Assembly (NCBI RefSeq): GCF_000375345.1
Contig: NZ_AQXD01000001.1
Coordinates: 574,600-638,599, forward strand
Reading direction: 5' to 3'
DNA: 64,000 nucleotides
Source: Wohlfahrtiimonas chitiniclastica DSM 18708
GTDB taxonomy: Bacteria > Pseudomonadota > Gammaproteobacteria > Cardiobacteriales > Wohlfahrtiimonadaceae
Of the stretch, positions 1 to 10,485 are shown in pieces. The notes under the pieces were generated by a model that was not told the DNA's origin, ran no database searches, and saw only the letters and a program-made list of their open reading frames with translations. Position 1 is the stretch's first letter, and every line of letters begins with the position of its first letter. The position numbers were made by a program, and so were the translations under genes.

Positions 1-2369
1 CTGCGGAAGCGCATCCTGTTGGTTTTCGTTGGGTCGTAGAAGCAAAACAAAGACGTGGCGCAACATTTGTTGTGGTTGATCCTCGTTTTAACCGCTCTGC
101 ATCCGTTGCTGATTTTTATGCACCGATTCGTTCAGGGACAGACATTGCGTTCCTTGGCGGTGTGATCAATTGGCTCATCGCAAATGGCAAAATAAACTGG
201 GATTATGTAAAAAATTACACCAATGCGACGTTTATTGTCCATGATGACTTTGATTTCAATGAGGGATTATTCTCGGGTTGGGATAAAGAGAAAAACGCGT
301 ACACAGATAAATCCTCTTGGAACTACAAGATGGATGAAAATGGCGATGCCGTTGTCGATCCGACAATGGAGGATCCGCGCTGTGTGTTTAATATGATGAA
401 AAAACATTATGCATCATATACACCTGAGTTGGTGAGCACCATCACAGGGACGCCGGTTGAAGAATTTTTAAAAGTTTGTGAAATTTTAGGCACCTGTTCT
501 GCCCACAATAAAGTGGCGACATTCTTGTACGCACTTGGTTGGACGCAGCATACGATTGGTTCGCAAAACATTCGTACCATGGCGATGATTCAATTGTTAT
601 TGGGTAACATCGGTATGCCAGGGGGCGGTGTGAACGCACTGCGTGGTCACTCGAACATTCAAGGTTTGACGGATTTAGGTTTGTTGTCAACGAACTTGCC
701 GGGCTATATGCCATTGCCAAGTGAAAAACAGACAACGATTGACACCTATTTGTCACAAGTGACGCCAAAAGCAACACGACCTGATCAGTTCAACTATTGG
801 GGCAACACGCCGAAGTTCTTCGTCAGTATGATGAAAACATTCTGGGGTGATAAAGCCACCAAAGAGAACGGTTGGGGCTTTGATTGGTTGCCTAAATGGG
901 ATCAAATGTACGATGTATTGCGCGTATTTGAGTTGATGAAACAAGGGAAAATGAATGGCTATTTCTGCCAAGGCTTTAACCCTGTGGCATCGTTCCCAAA
1001 TAAGAACAAAACCATCGCAGCACTCTCTAAATTGAAATATTTAGTGGTGATGGATCCATTGGTGACAGAAACCTCCACTTTCTGGAAAAACTATGGCGAG
1101 TCAAACGATGTGGATTCCAGTAAAATTGGCACCACGGTGTATCGTTTACCCACCACATGTTTTGCGGAAGAAGATGGCGCTGTTGTGAACTCCGGTCGCT
1201 GGTTACAATGGCACTGGAAAGCAGCAGATGCACCGGGAGAAGCATTGCCAGATGCGAATATTTTGTCAGGCATTTTATATGAAGTGCGCCGACTCTATAA
1301 AGAGCATGGTGGTGTGAACCCTGAACCATTGATGAATATTTCTTGGAAATATGACATCCCAACTGCGCCTCATCCTGATGAATTGGCCAAAGAGCTCAAT
1401 GGTTATGCATTGGCAGACATCAAAGATGCCGATGGCAATGTGATTTTGAAAAAAGGTCAATTGATCTCAAGCTTTGCGCAATTGCGTGATGATGGGACAA
1501 CCGCATCAGGCTGCTGGATTTACGCAGGCTCATGGACGGAAGCGGGCAACCAAATGGCCAACCGTGACAACAGCGATCCATCGGGCTTAGGTAATACTTT
1601 AGGTTGGGCGTGGGCATGGCCTGCAAACCGCCGCATTATCTATAACCGTGCATCGGCTGACCGTGATGGTAAGGCGTGGGATAAAGAGCGCGCGCTCATT
1701 TTCTGGAATGGTAAAAAATGGACCGGTTACGATGTCCCTGACTTCAAAGCAGATGAGCCGCCAGGCAGTGCGATGAATCCATACATCATGAATCCTGAAG
1801 GTGTGAGCCGTTTATATGCGATCGATAAGATGGCAGAAGGACCGTTCCCAGCCCATTATGAACCCATGGAATCTCCAATTGGCGTGAACTTGATGTATCC
1901 AAAAGTGCTCAATAACCCTGCGGTGCGCATCTTTGAAGATGACCGTAAGGAATTAGGGACAATGGAAGATTACCCATACGTGGGCACAACTTACCGTTTG
2001 ACCGAGCATTTCCACTATTGGACAAAACATGCATTATTGAATGCGATTGCGCAGCCTGAACAATTCATTGAGATGGGTGAAGCATTAGCAGCCGAGAAAG
2101 GCATTGCCAATGGTGATTGGGTGAAAGTATGGTCTAAGCGTGGCTTCATTAAAGCGGTTGCGGTTGTGACTAAACGCATTAAGCCATTAGATGTGAATGG
2201 TAAACGCATTCATCACATCGGCATTCCGATTCACTGGGGTTATGAAGGTTTGACCAAACAAGGCTTTATTGCCAATACGTTGACGCCTTCAGTGGGTGAT
2301 GCGAATACGCAAACACCTGAATTTAAAACATTCCTAGTGAATATTGAGAAAGCAGAGGGAGGTCGATAA
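1..2369 (+). CDS. fdnG: Formate dehydrogenase (N/O type) alpha subunit, 3' part
   Basis: This is the catalytic subunit of a membrane-bound formate dehydrogenase, a bis-MGD molybdenum or tungsten enzyme that oxidises formate in the periplasm. The reading frame is open from base 3 and gives 788 residues, so the start lies upstream of the window. The first residues ([10 protein letters not shown]) and the following DPRFNR and [13 protein letters not shown] blocks match the region just after the selenocysteine site in E. coli FdnG/FdoG. The Sec codon itself would be about 50 codons upstream, so a selenoprotein is inferred and not seen. The stop overlaps the beta-subunit start (TAATG), showing translational coupling. 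FdnG and FdoG cannot be told apart here. Confidence 0.95.
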   Translation, partial: AEAHPVGFRWVVEAKQRRGATFVVVDPRFNRSASVADFYAPIRSGTDIAFLGGVINWLIANGKINWDYVKNYTNATFIVHDDFDFNEGLFSGWDKEKNAYTDKSSWNYKMDENGDAVVDPTMEDPRCVFNMMKKHYASYTPELVSTITGTPVEEFLKVCEILGTCSAHNKVATFLYALGWTQHTIGSQNIRTMAMIQLLLGNIGMPGGGVNALRGHSNIQGLTDLGLLSTNLPGYMPLPSEKQTTIDTYLSQVTPKATRPDQFNYWGNTPKFFVSMMKTFWGDKATKENGWGFDWLPKWDQMYDVLRVFELMKQGKMNGYFCQGFNPVASFPNKNKTIAALSKLKYLVVMDPLVTETSTFWKNYGESNDVDSSKIGTTVYRLPTTCFAEEDGAVVNSGRWLQWHWKAADAPGEALPDANILSGILYEVRRLYKEHGGVNPEPLMNISWKYDIPTAPHPDELAKELNGYALADIKDADGNVILKKGQLISSFAQLRDDGTTASGCWIYAGSWTEAGNQMANRDNSDPSGLGNTLGWAWAWPANRRIIYNRASADRDGKAWDKERALIFWNGKKWTGYDVPDFKADEPPGSAMNPYIMNPEGVSRLYAIDKMAEGPFPAHYEPMESPIGVNLMYPKVLNNPAVRIFEDDRKELGTMEDYPYVGTTYRLTEHFHYWTKHALLNAIAQPEQFIEMGEALAAEKGIANGDWVKVWSKRGFIKAVAVVTKRIKPLDVNGKRIHHIGIPIHWGYEGLTKQGFIANTLTPSVGDANTQTPEFKTFLVNIEKAEGGR

Positions 2370-3307
2370 TGTCTTTGCAGTCATTAGATATTAAGCGTTT
2401 ATCCGCGACGTCCACCACGCCACCTCAAGCGCGTACACATGTGACAGAGGTGACAAAAGTCATCGATGTCTCATCTTGTATTGGTTGTAAAGCGTGTCAG
2501 GTTGCTTGTTCTGAATGGAACGATATTCGTGATAAAGTCGGTACGTGTGATGGTACGTACAACAACCCACATGATTTATCCGCAGAAAGCTGGACAGTGA
2601 TGCGTTTTGCTGAAGCTGAACCTGATGAAGCCGGTAAATTAGAGTGGCTCATCCGTAAAGATGGTTGTATGCACTGTGAAGATCCAGGCTGTTTAAAAGC
2701 CTGTCCTTCACCGGGCGCGATTGTGCAGTATGAAAATGGGATCGTTGATTTCCATGAAGAAAACTGTATCGGTTGTGGCTACTGTATTACGGGTTGTCCA
2801 TTTAACATTCCGCGCATCAGTAAGAAAGACAACAAAGCGTATAAATGTACGTTGTGTTCTGACCGTGTTGCGGTTGGGCAAGAGCCTGCATGTGTGAAAA
2901 CATGCCCAACGGGTGCCATTCGCTTTGGTGAGCGTGATGCCATGCTTCACTTTGCAGAAGATCGCGTGACTGAATTAAAAGGTCGCGGCTTTGAAGATGC
3001 AGGCGTGTATAACCCGAAAGGTGTGGGCGGTACGCACGTTGTATACGTATTGCAGCATGCAGATAAACCACAGTTGTACTCAAACTTGCCAAAAGATCCT
3101 AAGATCAGCGGTTGGACTGAGTTGTGGAAAGGCTTTTTAAAACCTTTATCAACCTTTGGTATTGCCGCTTCCATTTTGTTCGGATTCTTCCATTTCATTA
3201 CGATTGGCCCGAATGATGCAGACAGTAAAGATAAGGATCGTGATGTGTTAGATCCTAAAAAACTGGCGAAAGAAGCGAAAGATATCGAGAAGGAGGACAA
3301 CGCATGA
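2369..3307 (+). CDS. fdxH: Formate dehydrogenase beta (iron-sulfur) subunit
   Basis: This electron-transfer subunit of formate dehydrogenase-N/O is 312 residues long (also called FdnH/FdoH). Four ferredoxin-type cysteine groups are visible in order: [11 protein letters not shown] near residue 39, [14 protein letters not shown] near 100, [12 protein letters not shown] near 133, and a CTLC...CVKTCP group near 160-180. Together they would carry four [4Fe-4S] clusters linking the alpha active site to the gamma haem. One hydrophobic helix near residue 260 ([13 protein letters not shown]) anchors the protein in the membrane, followed by a charged tail. The gene overlaps its neighbours at both ends by 1-4 bases, so the three subunits are one translational unit. 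Confidence 0.96.
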   Translation: MSLQSLDIKRLSATSTTPPQARTHVTEVTKVIDVSSCIGCKACQVACSEWNDIRDKVGTCDGTYNNPHDLSAESWTVMRFAEAEPDEAGKLEWLIRKDGCMHCEDPGCLKACPSPGAIVQYENGIVDFHEENCIGCGYCITGCPFNIPRISKKDNKAYKCTLCSDRVAVGQEPACVKTCPTGAIRFGERDAMLHFAEDRVTELKGRGFEDAGVYNPKGVGGTHVVYVLQHADKPQLYSNLPKDPKISGWTELWKGFLKPLSTFGIAASILFGFFHFITIGPNDADSKDKDRDVLDPKKLAKEAKDIEKEDNA

Positions 3308-3969
3308 AACCAGGAAATCGTTTAATTCAACGTTATTCTGCTTCTGAGCGAATCAACCATTGGATCGTGGCGTTTAGCTTTATTGTGTTGGCCATTTCAG
3401 GTTTAGCGCTCTTTTATCCATCATTCTCATGGTTTGGCCAAGTGTTTGGTACCTTGCAAACGGCGCGCATTGTGCATCCGTTTGTGGGCATCATCATGTT
3501 CTTGGGCTTTATGATTCAGTTCGTGCGTTATGCGCCACATAACATTCCTAATATGGAAGATGTGCGCTGGGCATTGTCTGTGAAAAAAGTGATCATGGGC
3601 GAAGAAGTGGGCGATGTGGGTAAATACAACGCCGGTCAAAAAGGGATGTTCTGGGCAATGACGGGCTGCTTATTTGTGATGCTAGTGACTGGCATCATGA
3701 TGTGGCAAAGTCCATTTTTCTTTGCCGATCATTTCTCCATTGAGCTTCGTCGCATTGCCATCTTATTGCATGCTTGGGCAGCTTTAATTCTGATTGCGTG
3801 TATCATTGTGCATGTTTATGCAGCGATCTGGATTCGTGGCACCATCCGTGCGATGACAGAAGGCGTGGTTTCTGAAAAATGGGCCCACAGTCATCATCCT
3901 GCTTGGTATCGTGAAATCATGAAAAATGAGAAAGTTGTTGAAGATTCTGAGAAAAAAGAGTCTAAATAA
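3304..3969 (+). CDS. fdnI: Formate dehydrogenase gamma subunit (cytochrome b556)
   Basis: This is the 221-residue membrane subunit that receives electrons from the beta subunit and passes them to quinone. Several hydrophobic segments are visible (around residues 18-38, 52-72, 113-133 and 150-175), with histidines in or near them ([34 protein letters not shown]) that fit haem b ligands of the FdnI/FdoI family. It starts at an ATG overlapping the beta stop (ATGA), with an AAGGAGG ribosome site about ten bases upstream. The C-terminus is polar and lysine-rich. A hairpin lies between this gene and fdhE. Confidence 0.94.
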   Translation: MKPGNRLIQRYSASERINHWIVAFSFIVLAISGLALFYPSFSWFGQVFGTLQTARIVHPFVGIIMFLGFMIQFVRYAPHNIPNMEDVRWALSVKKVIMGEEVGDVGKYNAGQKGMFWAMTGCLFVMLVTGIMMWQSPFFFADHFSIELRRIAILLHAWAALILIACIIVHVYAAIWIRGTIRAMTEGVVSEKWAHSHHPAWYREIMKNEKVVEDSEKKESK

Positions 3970-3990
3970 CAATGAATCATAATGTTTAAA

Positions 3991-4022
3991 AATAGGCGCA
4001 AGAAATTGCGCTTATTCTTTTT
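3991..4022 (+). terminator. Hairpin with T-tract between fdnI and fdhE
   Basis: An 11-bp stem (3991-4001 with 4006-4016, containing GCGCAA/TTGCGC) and a GAAA loop are followed by CTTTTT. It looks like an intrinsic terminator or attenuator lowering fdhE expression relative to the structural genes. The fdhE start follows 13 bases later, so partial read-through is likely. Confidence 0.6.
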
Positions 4023-4034
4023 ATAGGGAAAGAA

Positions 4035-4910
4035 ATGAGTCAGTTTACACCGGAAAATAATGTATTAGTGGGCACGATTCCAGACATCAAACCCATTTTA
4101 TTGCCTGAGGGCAATCCCTTCACATCACGCGTGATGCAGTTTGAGAAGATGGAGATCAGCGCGCCTGAATCTTTGCACAGCACCATCAACTTTTGGATTC
4201 ATCTCACAGAAGCAGCAAAACATGCATATGCAGATTTAGAGATGGCGCCGCCTACTTTAAATGATGCGGCGCCTTTTTTGAAAGATGCAGAGTTATTGCC
4301 ATATTTTCCCAATGTTTTTAAACACATTGTGGCTGCTTTAAATGCGAAAAAGCTTGCAGATGAAGTGAAATCTGTTTTAACAGCAATGGCAAATTTATCA
4401 GATGAAACATTAATTTCATATGCCAAAACTTTGCTTGGTCAAGGCAGCGATGAGATTGCCAAAGAGTATTTACCGTTTTTATCCATTGCTTTAAAAGCGG
4501 TATATGTGAAAAGTGTAACCTTAGCCACCTTGCCAAAGTTAGAAGTGGAGCAAAGTTTTCATGATTGCCCGATGTGTGGCGATGCCCCAATTGCCAGTGT
4601 GTTAGACCCAATGGACAATGGCTTACGTTATTTGGTGTGCAACACCTGTGAAACGAAATGGCATAAAGTGCGTTCAACGTGTCACAGCTGCCCAAATACA
4701 GGGAAGATTGAGTTATTGTCTTTAGAAGGGCAAGAGTCGCCCATGAAGGCTGAAAGCTGCCCTGAGTGTCATGCTTACATTAAACATTTAGATCGCACAA
4801 AAAATCCAATGCTTGATGTGTATGTGGAAGATCTCGCAACGCTCGCGCTAGACTTTACCTTAGCTGAAGAGAATCAGCAGCGTTTGTCCATGAATTTGTA
4901 TTTGCGCTGA
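4035..4910 (+). CDS. fdhE: Formate dehydrogenase accessory protein FdhE
   Basis: FdhE is a cytoplasmic maturation factor for respiratory formate dehydrogenases, thought to act on the catalytic subunit before Tat export. The 291-residue protein has the family's cysteine-rich C-terminal half with four CxxC-type pairs: CPMCG near residue 178, CNTC near 203, CHSC near 219 and CPEC near 242. These are expected to form rubredoxin-like iron or zinc sites. The N-terminal half is helical and without cysteines. Its position directly after the structural genes matches many proteobacterial fdo/fdn operons. Confidence 0.93.
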   Translation: MSQFTPENNVLVGTIPDIKPILLPEGNPFTSRVMQFEKMEISAPESLHSTINFWIHLTEAAKHAYADLEMAPPTLNDAAPFLKDAELLPYFPNVFKHIVAALNAKKLADEVKSVLTAMANLSDETLISYAKTLLGQGSDEIAKEYLPFLSIALKAVYVKSVTLATLPKLEVEQSFHDCPMCGDAPIASVLDPMDNGLRYLVCNTCETKWHKVRSTCHSCPNTGKIELLSLEGQESPMKAESCPECHAYIKHLDRTKNPMLDVYVEDLATLALDFTLAEENQQRLSMNLYLR

Positions 4911-4928
4911 ATCAGTTTTCTTTGAATT

Positions 4929-4951
4929 AACCACCGAAAGGTGGTTTTTTT
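4929..4951 (+). terminator. Rho-independent terminator of the fdh operon
   Basis: The stem AACCACC/GGTGGTT with a GAAA tetraloop is followed by a run of T. It ends the formate dehydrogenase operon 18 bases after the fdhE stop. Confidence 0.85.
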
Positions 4952-5070
4952 ATGACATGAGTCTCCATTTTTTGAATATCCTGCCGTTATTAATAACATT
5001 AATGATATTATATTTGATATAAAGTTTGATTTAATTAATATTAATATCCTTAATAATATAGGAGATAATC

Positions 5071-8000
5071 ATGAACAAAATTTATCGACTCATATGGAAT
5101 GAATCATTAAATGCATGGTCAGTGGCCTGTGAATTGGCCAAAGGGAAGAAAAAGTCAGCCACAGTGAGCGGTATTTTGTTGTTGAGCATGGCGATGGCTG
5201 TGGCCAATTCTCCAGCACAAGATGGCATTGATGGGAAAGCAGGTGCCGATGCACCGCCGACACAAGTATTGACTCAATCGACCTCCAATGATGAAAAGAT
5301 TGTGGCAGCCACAGGTAAAAATGGCACATCAGGTACCGCAGGGCAACAGGGTAAAACAGCCACCAATCAACCCACAGATAGCGTGGCACAAGTCGGAGGT
5401 AATGGCGGTGCTGGTGGCACAGGTGGGCAAGGCGGCGCTGTTTTTGTGGGGAATAATGGTTTCACTTTAAACAATCGATCAGACATTAAAGGCGGTACCG
5501 GTGGCAATGCCGTGGAAGGCAAGGATTTGATCATCAATAATGCTGCTGGAGCATTGATCGAAGGTGGTCAGGGTGGCATTGGTGGTGAGGCCGGTGATAG
5601 TGGTCAAGGTGGTGCCGGTGGATCTAATGTAAACATTAGTCAAGGTGCCATTGGTGCCGTTGGTGGTACAGGGGGCAATGGCGGTCAAGGTGGTGCCGGC
5701 ATTATGGGTGATCAATTGACCATTCATAACTTAGGTCAAATTAAGGGTGGTACAGGTGGCACAAGTGGTCAAGGTGGCACAGGTGGTCAAGGTGGCTTTG
5801 ATGGCTCTGGCATCACTGAATCTAAAAGTGCGGATGGCGGCGCGGGAGGCAATGCAGGTACTGGTGGTCAGGGTGGCTCTGCCATTAAGGGAGACCATAT
5901 TACGATTAATAATGAAAATTTAATGATCGCAGGTGATGGTGGTCGTGGTGCTGATACTCAAAGTTATGGTGGTTTAGACGGTGCAGGTGGTGCAGGTGGT
6001 GATAACCTACAAGGTGACAGTAGTGCATTTCTTGGTGGGAACGGTGGACAAGGCGGAAAGGGTGGCACTGGTGGTCAAGGTGGCATCGCCATTGAAGTTA
6101 AGCATGGCACCATAACCAATAGTGGTGTGATCCGTGCGGGTAATGGTGGCGATGGCACTCAGGGGTATTTAGGCGGTCAGGGCGGCAATGCTTGGACGTT
6201 CAATGCTCCGGGGGGTGTAGGTGGTCAAGGCGGTGATGGTGGCAATGGTGGTGATGGTGGGATTGCCATTAAAGGCGCGGATTTAACCATTCTCAATACA
6301 GGATCCATTTATGGTGGTAATGGTGGGAAAGGTGGTGCAGGCGGTTCAGGCAATGTGGGTGGTGAGGGCAGTAGTTATGGTGCCTACGGAAAAAAAGGTA
6401 CCAATGGGGCTTCGGGCAATGCGGGCATTGCCATTGAAGGTGCTGATTTACGAATCACCAATCATGGATTAATTCAAACCGGTAGCGGCAATGATCCGAC
6501 AGCCATTCATTTTACAAAGGGCATCAATCAATTGACACTGGAGGATGGCTCAAAAATCGTTGGGGACATCGTGCTTAAAGCCACAGATCAAACCAATCAA
6601 TTGACACTCGATGCACAAGCGAAAACAGCGGTGGACGGTGCTTTGAAGGCAGGCAACAACAGTCAATTGATGGTCAGTGGTGGGCAAGCGACAGGCTTTA
6701 ATGAGATTACTTTAGATCAAGGTGTCAAGGTTCACTTTACAGATGTTGGTTCATTGACTGCCAATGCTGTCAGCATGCAAGATGCAACTTTTTCCCTTGA
6801 TTTGAAAGATTGGGATCAAACCGCGGTGACCCTTATGAAAAGTGATCAGACCATTCATGGGGCTGCTGCTGAAGGTGAGTTGATGATCTCAGGTCAAAAG
6901 GCGAATCATTACACACAAATCAGTCAAAATGATCATATTGTTCAATATTCATTGAGTTGGTATGGTTTAGGCGATCGGGCGCATGGAACTTTTGACATTG
7001 CAAAGGATGATGCATTGGCCATTAAAGTTCCGCTGAATGATCATGACTCGCTCAATCCATCATGGGATGGTCAAAGCCTAACGAAAACTGGGCAAGGCAA
7101 TTTGGTCTTAATGGCACAAAATGGTTATACGGGAAAAACCACCATCAATGATGGGCAATTGTCTTTAGCGGCGCATGATGCGATTGCTTCTAGTCAACAT
7201 ATCTTGGTGGATGAAAAGGGTGTATTGAATTTAGCCGGTAATGATCAAACCTTGCTGGCATTGGACAATCGTGGAACGATTTTACTGAATGATGATTCAG
7301 CACAAAAAGCATTAGCCCAGAAAGTGACAGTCACAGGTGACATTGAGCACAGTGGTCATCTGATCATTGGTAATATGCAATCTGTAGTGGGTCAAACTTA
7401 TACACAACAAGGCAACTGGCATGGCAATAATGGTCTAGTGACATTAGGTGTCAAAGTGGGTGGGGATGATAGCCCGAAAGATCAGTTGATCATCACTGGT
7501 AACGCCACAGGTACAACGCGCGTGGCAGTGCTCAATCGTGGCGGACAAGGTGCACAAACGGTTGAAGGCATTGAGATCATTCAAACAGGGCATTCAGATG
7601 CCAATGCGTTTGTACAAGAGGGGCGAATAGTCGCGGGTAGTTATGAATACTATTTAAAACCGGGCGCTGCAGGGCAAAATAGTAATCATTGGTACTTAAC
7701 GTCTAAACAAGACGGTGGCACGATTGATCCAACACCAGATCCAACACCAGATCCAACACCAGATCCAACGCCAGATCCAACACCAGACCCCACCCCTGTG
7801 CCAAAACCAACTTATCGACCGGAAGGGGGCAGCTATGCTGCAAACTTAGCAGCAGCGGGTAGCTTGTTTAACACGCGTCTAAGTGATCGCGTTGGTGAAA
7901 CATGGTATACCGATCCCATCACTGGCACAATGCAACAAACCACGTTATGGAGTCGTGTGTCAGGGGCACACATGAAGGGAAGAATGTCAGATGAACAATC

Positions 8001-8790
8001 TCAGCTCTCATCAGATCGCTACGTGGTGCAGTTAGGCGGCGATTTGTTCAGTGGCTCATGGCAAGGGGTGGATGCGGTGCATTTTGGTTTAATGGCTGGT
8101 TATGCACACGCAAGTAATACCAATAAAAATCATTTGTCTCATCGTCGTGCAAAAGGTGATGTCGATGGTTACAGTGCAGGTTTATATGGCACATGGTATC
8201 AAAATGCAGCATCATCTCACGGCTGGTATGTGGATGGATGGTTGTTATACAACTGGTTCAATAATACGGTCAAAGGTGACTTATTGGATAAAGAAAAATA
8301 TCACAGCAAGGGTTTAACAGCATCGTTAGAATCAGGTTATGTTTGGCAGGCAGCGAATTGGCAAAGTGCGGCAGGTGCCTCTAATGCGTTGTATGTCATT
8401 CCACAAGCACAAGTGATTTGGTCGGGTGTGAAAAGTGATCGCCATGTGGAAAGCAATGGTACTGTGGTGGAAGGCATGGGGCATGATCATGTTTTAACGC
8501 GTTTAGGCGTGCGAGTCTCTTTAAAGCATGAGATGGGCAATGATCCTCAAGGCATGCGACTTGAACCCTTTGTAGAAGCGAATTGGTTGCATCAATCAAA
8601 AGCAGTGGGTGTGCGCATGGATCAAGTGGATACGTACTTAGAAGGGATGAAAAATCGCGTGGAATTTAAAGCGGGATTAGAGGCACACATCAACTCGCAA
8701 TTTGGCGTTTGGGGCAATGTGTCTCATACAACGGGTACAAAACATCATCGTGAAACTAAAGTGATGGTTGGGTTCAATTATCGTTTTTAA
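5071..8790 (+). CDS. Glycine-rich autotransporter (type V secretion) with extended signal peptide
   Basis: A 1239-residue surface protein. Residues 1-50 form an extended signal peptide region (MNKIYRLIWNESLNAW, then a lysine stretch and a hydrophobic core), as in large type Va autotransporters. Residues about 97-470 are a passenger built of GGTGGQGG-like repeats broken by short beta-helix-like segments (for example LTIHNLGQIKGG and LTILNTGSIYGG). Residues about 475-880 look like ordinary beta-helical passenger sequence (TGKTTINDGQLSLA type). A PTPDP tandem linker lies near 885-909, and the last 280 or so residues are an autotransporter beta-barrel ending in YRF. An AGGAG site precedes the ATG. 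The ligand or role (adhesion, biofilm) is unknown. The repeats make recombination-driven length variation likely. Confidence 0.9.
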   Translation: MNKIYRLIWNESLNAWSVACELAKGKKKSATVSGILLLSMAMAVANSPAQDGIDGKAGADAPPTQVLTQSTSNDEKIVAATGKNGTSGTAGQQGKTATNQPTDSVAQVGGNGGAGGTGGQGGAVFVGNNGFTLNNRSDIKGGTGGNAVEGKDLIINNAAGALIEGGQGGIGGEAGDSGQGGAGGSNVNISQGAIGAVGGTGGNGGQGGAGIMGDQLTIHNLGQIKGGTGGTSGQGGTGGQGGFDGSGITESKSADGGAGGNAGTGGQGGSAIKGDHITINNENLMIAGDGGRGADTQSYGGLDGAGGAGGDNLQGDSSAFLGGNGGQGGKGGTGGQGGIAIEVKHGTITNSGVIRAGNGGDGTQGYLGGQGGNAWTFNAPGGVGGQGGDGGNGGDGGIAIKGADLTILNTGSIYGGNGGKGGAGGSGNVGGEGSSYGAYGKKGTNGASGNAGIAIEGADLRITNHGLIQTGSGNDPTAIHFTKGINQLTLEDGSKIVGDIVLKATDQTNQLTLDAQAKTAVDGALKAGNNSQLMVSGGQATGFNEITLDQGVKVHFTDVGSLTANAVSMQDATFSLDLKDWDQTAVTLMKSDQTIHGAAAEGELMISGQKANHYTQISQNDHIVQYSLSWYGLGDRAHGTFDIAKDDALAIKVPLNDHDSLNPSWDGQSLTKTGQGNLVLMAQNGYTGKTTINDGQLSLAAHDAIASSQHILVDEKGVLNLAGNDQTLLALDNRGTILLNDDSAQKALAQKVTVTGDIEHSGHLIIGNMQSVVGQTYTQQGNWHGNNGLVTLGVKVGGDDSPKDQLIITGNATGTTRVAVLNRGGQGAQTVEGIEIIQTGHSDANAFVQEGRIVAGSYEYYLKPGAAGQNSNHWYLTSKQDGGTIDPTPDPTPDPTPDPTPDPTPDPTPVPKPTYRPEGGSYAANLAAAGSLFNTRLSDRVGETWYTDPITGTMQQTTLWSRVSGAHMKGRMSDEQSQLSSDRYVVQLGGDLFSGSWQGVDAVHFGLMAGYAHASNTNKNHLSHRRAKGDVDGYSAGLYGTWYQNAASSHGWYVDGWLLYNWFNNTVKGDLLDKEKYHSKGLTASLESGYVWQAANWQSAAGASNALYVIPQAQVIWSGVKSDRHVESNGTVVEGMGHDHVLTRLGVRVSLKHEMGNDPQGMRLEPFVEANWLHQSKAVGVRMDQVDTYLEGMKNRVEFKAGLEAHINSQFGVWGNVSHTTGTKHHRETKVMVGFNYRF
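7726..7797 (+). repeat. 12-bp tandem repeat encoding the PTPD linker
   Basis: Six consecutive 12-bp units of the form GATCCAACACCA are seen. The first three and the fifth are identical, the fourth differs by one base, and the sixth is diverged. The unit length is a multiple of three, so changes in copy number keep frame and only alter linker length between passenger and barrel. Confidence 0.9.
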
Positions 8791-8800
8791 GTGCATCAAC

Positions 8801-8829
8801 AAACACCAAGGCCGATTGCCTTGGTGTTT
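8801..8829. terminator. Bidirectional terminator between autotransporter and tmm
   Basis: A 12-bp perfect stem (AAACACCAAGGC with GCCTTGGTGTTT) and a 5-base loop lie between two convergent genes. T-rich sequence follows on the plus strand. The minus-strand tail is less T-rich, so termination is surer for the autotransporter gene. Confidence 0.75.
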
Positions 8830-8833
8830 TCGC

Positions 8834-10216
8834 TTAAGAAACCTTCAAAGATTGATGGGGTTTAAAATCAAGTGATAGGAAATACTCTAATGTATCGTCC
8901 TTGATCTCTAACCATGGCATCGGTAATTGAGGGGCTAAAGTGTTGGTTTGAGTGGAACGATAACACTGTTCACGAAAGCCCATGATGTCTTTCTTTTTAT
9001 CGTTTTGCCACGCTTTGAGGAGTTCTGCTTGCTTTTCCACTGCAAAGTCAGGGTAATCCGTTTGATTCACTAAATCACGGATGTAAGTTGCTTGGAAATC
9101 AATCGCCGCAAATGCGGAGGTTGCCGCTTGGCGTTTTGTTTGCCATGCATTCATATCTTGTTCGCGTGCATCGCTGTCTGGCAAGTTAAAGCGGCCAATC
9201 ATATAATCGCGCGCAAGCCATGCTTGGGCATCAAACATATTAAAAGTAAAGTATTGATCTTGCATGCCTAAATAGATCAATTGTGGATGCTCTTGCCAAA
9301 AAATTCCTTTGTATAATGTTTCAGGATAGAGGCAATTGCTCGCCTGTAGGCGCAAGCGATCTTCTAAAAATGGGAAATGGAATTGATAACCCGTGCATAA
9401 AATCACTGCATCAAAGGCTTTTTGTGTGCCATCTTTGAAGTGGGCAACATTGCCATCAAAGTGCGTCAGCAATGGTACTTCTGCAATACCTTCTGGCCAA
9501 TCAAAACCTAAAGGGCGAGAACGATAGCTGATGGTGATGGAGTTTGCGCCATATTTATAGCATTGTGTGGCAATGTCTTCTGCTGAATAGCTGCTGCCCA
9601 CCAATAAAATGTCGCGGCCTTCAAACTCTAATGCATCCCTAAAATCATGGGCGTGTAAAACGCGGCCGGGGAATTGATCTAAACCATCAAAATAGGGCAT
9701 ATTCGGCGTTGAAAAATGGCCAGTGGCCACCACAACATAATCAAATTCTTCGGTCTCTTGTTGATCTGTTTTATGATTCATCACCGTGACGGTGAATTTT
9801 TCTGTGGCATCATCAAACGTCACCCAACGCACAGGGCATTCAAAGCGAATGTATTTGCGAATGTCTTGTTTGTTGATGCGCCCCATGATGTAGTCTTTTA
9901 ACACTGCACGTGGGGGATAAGAGGGAATCGGCTGGCCAAAGTGCTCTTCAAATGAGTAATCTGCAAACTCTAAGCACTCTTTCGGTCCATTTGACCAAAG
10001 ATAGCGATACATGCTGCCATGAACAGGTTCTCCGTGTTTGTCTAATCCTGTTCGCCATGTGTAGTTCCACATGCCGCCAATATCATTTTGTTTTTCATAA
10101 CATACGATTTCAGGCAGATTTTCAACTCCTTGTAATCGCGCCGCTTCAAAAGCACGTAATTGTGCTAAACCACTGGGCCCTGCGCCCAAAATTGCAATAC
10201 GTTTCTTTTTATCCAA
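8834..10216 (-). CDS. tmm: Trimethylamine monooxygenase-type flavin-containing monooxygenase
   Basis: A 460-residue class B flavoprotein expected to oxidise trimethylamine to TMAO with FAD, NADPH and O2. The FAD Rossmann motif GAGPSG is at residues 11-16. The FMO signature FxGxxxHxxxF appears as FPGRVLHAHDF, followed by the NADPH motif VGSSYSAED. Blocks such as WNYTWRTGLDKHGEPVHGSM, MYRYLWSNGPKECLEFADY and ILCTGYQFHFPFL closely resemble bacterial Tmm from Methylophaga as I remember it, which favours Tmm over a generic FMO. AAAGGAG stands just upstream of the ATG. The gene is monocistronic, and no TMAO demethylase or transporter is next to it. Confidence 0.85.
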   Translation of the reverse strand: MDKKKRIAILGAGPSGLAQLRAFEAARLQGVENLPEIVCYEKQNDIGGMWNYTWRTGLDKHGEPVHGSMYRYLWSNGPKECLEFADYSFEEHFGQPIPSYPPRAVLKDYIMGRINKQDIRKYIRFECPVRWVTFDDATEKFTVTVMNHKTDQQETEEFDYVVVATGHFSTPNMPYFDGLDQFPGRVLHAHDFRDALEFEGRDILLVGSSYSAEDIATQCYKYGANSITISYRSRPLGFDWPEGIAEVPLLTHFDGNVAHFKDGTQKAFDAVILCTGYQFHFPFLEDRLRLQASNCLYPETLYKGIFWQEHPQLIYLGMQDQYFTFNMFDAQAWLARDYMIGRFNLPDSDAREQDMNAWQTKRQAATSAFAAIDFQATYIRDLVNQTDYPDFAVEKQAELLKAWQNDKKKDIMGFREQCYRSTQTNTLAPQLPMPWLEIKDDTLEYFLSLDFKPHQSLKVS

Positions 10217-10435
10217 AACATACTCCTTTTTAGTTGAGGAGCGGTTACCTTATAGAATCTTACCCCATAAGTCAATAGGTTAAATATTTGTATTTAATTA
10301 TAAATATATGATTTTAATATATTTATTGGTATTTTTTATGGCTGTGTATGGGAAATATAAAAATTATGAATTTTATCGAAAAATATCTCAAAAATATTGA
10401 AGAATCTAAAAAGATATGAGCAGTTATCGTAAAAT

Positions 10436-10461
10436 GAAAAATCCCGTCAAAACAGCGGGAT
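10436..10461 (-). terminator. Terminator of the TonB-receptor operon
   Basis: On the minus strand a 6-bp stem ATCCCG/CGGGAT is followed by TTTTTC. It lies 25 bases past the TonB receptor stop and ends the five-gene operon. Confidence 0.7.
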
Positions 10462-10485
10462 ATGTTCTTATTTATATAACGATGA

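Noticed and set aside
5390..6480. CRISPR-like or satellite repeat array
   Set aside because: The repetition is the GGTGG codon pattern of a continuous glycine-rich reading frame, with no constant repeat/spacer lengths.
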